From NCBI RefSeq assembly GCF_036186745.1, contig NZ_CP108086.1, positions 5,766,001 to 5,830,000 of the forward strand: DNA of 64,000 nucleotides. The letters run 5' to 3'. Of this stretch, positions 60,401-64,000 are shown piece after piece. The notes under the pieces were generated by a model, which had not been told where the DNA came from, made no database searches, and saw only the letters and a list, made by a program, of their open reading frames with translations. Each line of letters opens with the position of its first letter. Positions within the stretch are counted from its first letter, which is position 1. Source of the DNA: Microbispora hainanensis (GTDB taxonomy: Bacteria > Actinomycetota > Actinomycetes > Streptosporangiales > Streptosporangiaceae). The position numbers and the translations under genes were made by a program.

Positions 60401-60678
60401 CCGACCCCCAGCCCCGCACCTGGCCCGACGCCCCACCCGGACGCCTGCCCGCCGACCTCCCCGGAGCACCAGACACGATCATGGCCCCACCATGCCCTCC
60501 CCCATCCCCAACGGCACAAACCCCCGCAGAAACCCCGGCACAACCAACCCGTAGGCACGCGACGCACGCAGCAGGCGCGGGCAGCCCCGGCGCAAAGGAA
60601 CACGACGACAGCAGATCAAAGGACGACGAATCAGGAGGAACACTCATCCAACGCGACCTCGAGACACCACCCTTTTGA
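57406..60678 (+). CDS. DUF222 / HNH endonuclease domain protein with large repeat insertions
   Basis: The 1090-residue protein starts at GTG 57406 with a Pro/Ala/Arg-rich part (about 95 residues), then a DUF222 domain (about residues 100-340: GFDTVEVLKAAYRQ, VGELVEHVQRMVLAID). A low-complexity middle part follows, with His/Glu-rich repeats (AAPEPE, HEHEHERG, GRRAAPE; about 58650-59320) and Ala-Thr-Asn repeats (about 59870-60110). The C-terminal HNH domain is intact: CSWPGCRMPATRTDQDHI, then NLHLACRHDHRAKH. This is the 13E12-repeat family, often multicopy and spread in actinobacteria, about 400-600 residues without insertions. The function is not firmly known. Confidence 0.9.
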   Translation: MSAPHSPSAAAGQRPAPPVPSARPGRPADPTSPARAPRPPRPARSADPSRPVDPAPSARPAHPTRAARPVGGVSSAGQGGGEAGGEGTGGGGVPVAIPDGLAVIPPGAELAGVLAGIAVERVSGFDTVEVLKAAYRQSCHDRAWFLRVLLEVGLREAWSGDSVVRLQTPEEFAPDEARAALVWSRRRADSAFELAWNLHRRLPVLGEAMLEGVLDEPRAVAFIRWTSGLTDAQAGWVCERLVPRAAGWTVGELVEHVQRMVLAIDPDWAEKRYTEAVRRRRVAGMRNDDGTATVSGLDLPVERAVAGCERIDELARACKRAGDRRPIDHIRADLFLGSLDGTFEGLTDEQIVTHVLAHPLVEPGDPTPGDTSDDIPSSTGSADDPAGSSDAATGKPDAPAGTTASPASSAGTPTGEPKHERERDYERRSGNGPEPEDGHGHGRRVAPEPERGHAQSAAPQPGTEQRPSTGATPAYERDRSAASEPAAEHQRRLSTGPESEHEHGRDQVTAPAPEPEHEHEHERGQSAPPEPGPEHERGHDNSAAPEPEDGNAYAHGRRGAPEPRQEREHGQGTAPEPGTEQRPSTGATPAYEHDQSAAPEPEDGHTHTHGRRAAPESERGHDQSAAPESESESEGGRGCGELQRSQGRLGGGPGATSWSVPEIRVELTTLLGHDEHPAHLPGWGMVHAAQARRIVTGMLGGQWRYAICADDGHLLLAGITRQRPCPPAQRPPRDMRRGGIVELQITLTQLHRLAAAPATTGAWAPLIADLTRQAHAQLGTTPATGSPHPAAARHPGRSCDPAAAHAPAGSGDPAMLGEQTDPAHTADITGTANTAGAVSTTDAVGTAGAVNTTGAARTANADSAGAANTTGVANTADVVNVANAAGAAGTAGVANTANGADRRHADAALRRYVQIRGRVCSWPGCRMPATRTDQDHIQAWADNGATTAANLHLACRHDHRAKHLGGWRVTTAGPHLIIWTSPLRHPYRSPLPKIIQPVPDPQPRTWPDAPPGRLPADLPGAPDTIMAPPCPPPSPTAQTPAETPAQPTRRHATHAAGAGSPGAKEHDDSRSKDDESGGTLIQRDLETPPF

Positions 60679-60717
60679 CGACCCCTCGCCACCGGCACCG
60701 TTCAAGGGAGAAACCAC

Positions 60718-61185
60718 TCAAGGAAGACCGTTCAAGGAAGAAGCGTGTGCAGGGGAGCGGCCAGTTGCTGACGGTCGCTTCACAGCGTGCCGTTGTTCCA
60801 TCGGCTGTTCCATCGGCGCGCCACTTCGGCCGCCGGATGGCGGATCAGCCCGCTCGCCGACGCCGCGGATCAACCCGCGGAGCTTCTCGAGCGCCAGGGG
60901 CAGCCTGCCCTTGCCCTGCAGGGCCTCCGTCTGCAGGGCCTCCGTCTGTAGGGCCTCCTCGGCCGCACCGAGCTCCGCCCGAGCCGCGATGTAGGTGTCC
61001 TCGGCGAGACGACCGTCCTCCCACGCGCGCCCGAGCTGAGAGCCGAACCCGGCGAGCGCCTCCACCAGGTCGGCCGGCCGATCAGGTTCCACGCCGAGCC
61101 GAACATCGCCCTGAACGGCTCCGGCCTGGACACCGACCCGGGCGTTGTCACGTGCGATGTTGTACGTCGCCCCGTGCTCGGGCAT
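60718..61185 (-). CDS. Small hypothetical protein with strand motif and helical region
   Basis: ATG 61185 has a strong ribosome site (GAAAGGA, 6 nt). The 155-residue product begins with YNIARDNARVGVQAGAVQG, a short strand-like motif seen in actinobacterial hypothetical proteins, followed by a helical part (LVEALAGFGSQLGRAWEDGR) with a TEALQ repeat made by a 15-bp tandem repeat (about 60916-60960). The C terminus is Pro/Arg-rich and may be altered. It follows the HEPN-like gene on the same strand, 149 bp away, so the two could be co-transcribed. I cannot assign a function. Confidence 0.6.
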   Translation of the reverse strand: MPEHGATYNIARDNARVGVQAGAVQGDVRLGVEPDRPADLVEALAGFGSQLGRAWEDGRLAEDTYIAARAELGAAEEALQTEALQTEALQGKGRLPLALEKLRGLIRGVGERADPPSGGRSGAPMEQPMEQRHAVKRPSATGRSPAHASSLNGLP

Positions 61186-61334
61186 GGCGAATCCTTTCGC
61201 CGCCGGGCTTCTCGTCAGCCAACCACCGCCCCGGTCCTCGGGAGCGATCTCTTCTGCCAGCGCCGCCGCGAATGCCGTGGCGTTGACCACCACCCGCTGC
61301 TGTCAGCCCTGCCGTTTGTTGCTGTTCGGCATGG

Positions 61335-62888
61335 TCAGTGGGGCGTTTCGCCGGTCAGGAACTCGTTCAGCGCCGTGATGATGACCTCCCGGGCCTCCGG
61401 ACGTGCGAGGGCATCCGGCTGGAGCGACGGGTACTTGCCGTAGTCGGCGGATTCGAGCTGGTCGCGGAGACGGGCCGATCCCGGAAGGACACCGAGCCTC
61501 TCGGCGAGCCGTGTCATACGTTCTCGTGAAGCGCCGTGATTGCGTACGGACCCGAAGTTGACGGCCAGGACCGACTTGGCCGGCCCTGTATAGATGCTCC
61601 ACACGGAGGCCTTGTCGGAGCCGAGGTTGAACCATGCGGTGACCGAGGGGTACTCGCCTTCGCCGAAGTAGTACTCGTGGAAGGACGGGTGGCTCTCGGC
61701 GTGACGGTAGACGGCCAGCAGCGTGTCGCGCACCCCGGCGGGGCAGTACTCCTCCACGGCCTGGAGGAAGCTCGGCTCGTCCCACCTGCGCTTTCCCCGG
61801 GGGCCTGTGGCCGGTTCCGCCTCGGCGGTCACAGGGGCGGCTCGCAGTTCATCCGCGGCGTCGGGGGTCATGGCAGGGAGGGGATCTCCGAGGGCTTGCT
61901 GAATGGCGATGGCCATTGCTTCGAGCCACTCGATGGTCGCCTCCGCCTCGGCGGCGGTGATCGGGGCCTTCCGCCCGGGACGTTGCGGGTCGTGGTCAGC
62001 GGTGTGGGCGATGTTGTTCCTGCGCCAGGCGATCTCCCGTAGCCTCGTACGGACGCCGTCCGCGGTGATCGGACTCCTGGCGTCCTGTGCGGTCAGGACC
62101 TCGGCGACCTTCACCCAGAGGTTCACCGTGCTGACGTACGCGAACCCTTCCTTGATCTTCTCTGGATTCTGAAAGGTCATGAAGGAGAAATGCTTCTCCA
62201 GGTGGGCGCCGAAGGTCTCCCCGAGAGGTTCGTCGTGATGGTGAATCCTCTCGAACAGCTCGACGGGGATGCTCAGATTGCTGAACTTGGGAGGACGGCG
62301 CGCTTCCGGGTTCAGGGCCAGAGCAAGGGCCCGGTCGACGATCTCGCGTGTGACCCAGTGGTCGAGGGCCGCCACGGCTTGGGTCCAGGCCGCGCGGTAG
62401 AGGTCGGTGACGTCGAAGGAGCCGACCGCGAGTCGTTCCAGGTTGCGGCCCCCGTCCACGAGTTGGCGGGCATACTGGAGGTTCTGCTGAAACTGCTCGA
62501 AGGCGGCAGGAATCGGATCAGGCGGAGGCGTGGTCCCGGGACGGTCATGTGGCCTCGGCGGCAATCGTCTCGCGCGGTATTGGCGCACCAATTCCCGATA
62601 GAGTTCGGTGCCCTCGAAGTCATCGAGCGCGCGGATTCCCGCTTCGGTGATCGCCCAGCCGTTCCGCTTGGTCATCCAGCCGATCGATGCGGCCTCGCCC
62701 GTGCGAAAGCCCAGTTGCGCCCACCACCGCGCCTGGCCGTGGGCGTTGGGCCCCCGGAGCTCCGCAGGAATCGTCACTCTGCTTTCGACTTCCTTGCGAA
62801 CTTCTTCGGGCCGCAGTGGCCGTCCGGCTTCACGTAGAAGCTCGAACGCGGCACGGAGAACGGGAGAGATCCGATCGGCATAGGCCAT
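61335..62888 (-). CDS. Winged-helix (Mrr_N-like) plus HEPN-like domain protein, possible defence nuclease
   Basis: The 517-residue protein starts at ATG 62888. Residues 1-115 look like an Mrr N-terminal winged helix (ISPVLRAAFELLREAGRPL, LGWMTK-type turn, WAITEAGIRAL). The middle has a RiboL-PSP-HEPN-like helical domain with AAWTQAVAALDHWVTREIV, LWVKVAEVLTAQ and the key motif RRNNIAH (about residues 287-293), which fits the HEPN ribonuclease pattern R-x4-H. The C-terminal 150 residues (WDEPSFLQAVEEY, SVTAWFNLG, VLAVNFGSV) form a further domain that I do not recognise. HEPN RNases of this type act in anti-phage and toxin systems; that role here is inferred. Confidence 0.75.
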   Translation of the reverse strand: MAYADRISPVLRAAFELLREAGRPLRPEEVRKEVESRVTIPAELRGPNAHGQARWWAQLGFRTGEAASIGWMTKRNGWAITEAGIRALDDFEGTELYRELVRQYRARRLPPRPHDRPGTTPPPDPIPAAFEQFQQNLQYARQLVDGGRNLERLAVGSFDVTDLYRAAWTQAVAALDHWVTREIVDRALALALNPEARRPPKFSNLSIPVELFERIHHHDEPLGETFGAHLEKHFSFMTFQNPEKIKEGFAYVSTVNLWVKVAEVLTAQDARSPITADGVRTRLREIAWRRNNIAHTADHDPQRPGRKAPITAAEAEATIEWLEAMAIAIQQALGDPLPAMTPDAADELRAAPVTAEAEPATGPRGKRRWDEPSFLQAVEEYCPAGVRDTLLAVYRHAESHPSFHEYYFGEGEYPSVTAWFNLGSDKASVWSIYTGPAKSVLAVNFGSVRNHGASRERMTRLAERLGVLPGSARLRDQLESADYGKYPSLQPDALARPEAREVIITALNEFLTGETPH

Positions 62889-63048
62889 GGGGGATTCCTG
62901 CCTTTCGACTATCGCCTCGGCAGGATAAACAAGGGCGCGGTCGAAATCCCTTGTCTTACGTAACCCCGCACACCTCCGTACGGCGGGTGGAACGGGGACG
63001 TCCGGGTAGGAAGGGGAGCCGGGGCCGGGGAGCGTGGGGAAGCGGCCG

Positions 63049-64000
63049 ATGACGACGGCGTTCATCCTTTGGGGAGGCGGCAGCCTGGGGGCCGCGCAGG
63101 TCGGCATGCTCCGCGCGCTCACCGCTCACGGGATCCGCGCCGACATGGTGGTGGGCGCCTCGATCGGGGCGCTCAACGGCGCCTATTACGCCGCGCGGCC
63201 CGACGCCGCGGGTGCGGAGGAACTGGCGCGGCTGTGGCTGTCGGTGAGCAGCCACGACGTGTATCCGGTGAGCGGGCCCGACGTGCTCCGTACGCTGGCC
63301 GGAAACCTTCCCCTTCATCCTCTCCGGGGAGCCCTGCAGGCGCTGGGTGTGCCCAACTACACGTTCCCGCTCAACCCTGCCACGCTGGTCGCGGCGCTGC
63401 TGGGCCGTCGCAACTACCTGTTCGAGAACTCCTCCCTGCGGCGGTTCCTCGAACGCATCCTGCCGATCCGCGCCCTGGAGGAGACGCTGGTTCCGCTGGA
63501 GGTGCTGACCGCGGACGTGCGGACGGGGCGGCCGGTGATCCTTTCGCGGGGGCCCGCGTTGCCGGCCCTGCTGGCCAGCACCGCGATCCCTGCCCTGTAT
63601 CCCACCGTGACGATCGGCGACCACGTGCTCATGGACGGCGGTGTCGCCGATCTGACCACGCTGGACTACGCGGTGGACGCGGGGGCCGACGAGGCGTACC
63701 TGCTGGCGCCCGGGTTCTCCTGCCACCTGCCGGCCGCGCCGTCGACGGCGATCGCCATGGCCCTGCACGGCTACAACCTGCTGAGCGAGCAGCGCATCAG
63801 CGCCTCGATCAGGCATAACAAGCGGCGGACCCGCCTGCACGTGCTGCCGCCGCTGTGCCCGGTCGAGGTGCTGCCCGTCGACTTCCGCGGTACGGCCGAC
63901 ATGATCGACCGAGCTACCCTGTCGACCGCCCATTGGCTGGAGCGGCGCGAACCGGATCCCCGCCTCGCCCGCCCGCTCGGCCCTCCGCATGGCGAGCACC
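63049..64000 (+). CDS. Patatin-like phospholipase, 3'-partial
   Basis: The frame from ATG 63049 is open to the window end (317 residues visible). It has the patatin oxyanion motif WGGGSLGAAQVGML, the nucleophile GASIGALNGA (GxSxG) and the catalytic Asp in MDGGVADL. Such enzymes hydrolyse acyl lipids in the cytoplasm or at the membrane; some serve as effectors in anti-phage systems. It is divergent from the HEPN-like gene, 160 bp apart. A neighbouring open frame in another phase (63069-63818) reads as Arg-rich and is rejected. Confidence 0.88.
   Translation, partial: MTTAFILWGGGSLGAAQVGMLRALTAHGIRADMVVGASIGALNGAYYAARPDAAGAEELARLWLSVSSHDVYPVSGPDVLRTLAGNLPLHPLRGALQALGVPNYTFPLNPATLVAALLGRRNYLFENSSLRRFLERILPIRALEETLVPLEVLTADVRTGRPVILSRGPALPALLASTAIPALYPTVTIGDHVLMDGGVADLTTLDYAVDAGADEAYLLAPGFSCHLPAAPSTAIAMALHGYNLLSEQRISASIRHNKRRTRLHVLPPLCPVEVLPVDFRGTADMIDRATLSTAHWLERREPDPRLARPLGPPHGEH

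Noticed and set aside
63069..63818. Open frame in another phase over the patatin gene
   Set aside because: It is Arg/Gly-rich without motifs, while the frame from 63049 has all three patatin motifs.

Overview
The window is very GC-rich DNA from a high-GC actinomycete. The gene content (type I PKS, RamB-type regulator beside isocitrate lyase, glucosyl-3-phosphoglycerate synthase, DUF222-HNH gene, many TetR regulators, GTG/TTG starts, ATGA overlaps) suits a sporulating actinobacterium, possibly of the Streptosporangiaceae; the genus cannot be read from the sequence alone.

Region 1 (1 to about 30.62 kb) is the 3' half of a modular type I polyketide cluster, all on the + strand. Three PKS genes carry five modules. 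In order they are (KS outside the window)-AT-DH-KR-ACP and KS-AT-DH-KR-ACP (both ATs malonyl type); KS-AT-DH-ACP without KR and KS-AT-DH-ER-KR-ACP (both ATs methylmalonyl type); and a final KS-AT-ACP (malonyl type) with neither reductive domains nor thioesterase. Read in order, these modules give a dienone, a keto group, two methyl branches separated by one CH2, and a terminal beta-ketothioester. This is the C1-C11 part expected for an abyssomicin-type spirotetronate. A FkbH-like glyceryl-ACP synthase, a luciferase-like monooxygenase and a four-gene oligopeptide-type ABC importer follow, which is also the gene set I recall for that family. The last gene, the ABC ATPase, stops abruptly after Walker B.

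At about 30,625 the sequence passes directly from the truncated ABC ATPase (+) into a sensor kinase (-) that has lost its ATP-binding domain. Two unrelated genes are broken at one point, so this is a deletion or rearrangement breakpoint, or an assembly misjoin. The tetronate ring-forming and tailoring genes of the cluster are not in the window.

Region 2 (30.6 to 57 kb) looks like ordinary chromosome. It holds a two-component system (kinase truncated), a LolA-like secreted protein with an ABC-2 exporter, a second ABC-2 exporter operon split by an IS110-family element, an HSL-type esterase, a membrane Ser/Thr kinase, a ModF-like ATPase, isocitrate lyase divergent from a RamB-like regulator, and a secreted GH54 arabinofuranosidase with a CBM13-like domain. 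It continues with a TetR/MFS divergent pair, GpgS, an acyl-CoA dehydrogenase, and two alpha/beta hydrolases divergent from a second TetR. Several intergenic regions carry clear palindromic operator candidates.

Region 3 (56.4 to 64 kb) is more accessory. It holds a LuxR-type regulator remnant beside 30-bp repeats, a repeat-expanded DUF222-HNH endonuclease gene, a small hypothetical gene, a winged-helix plus HEPN-like protein with a RNNIAH motif, and a patatin-like phospholipase that runs off the window end. The HEPN and patatin genes make this a candidate for an uncharacterised nucleic-acid-defence locus, but that is inference.
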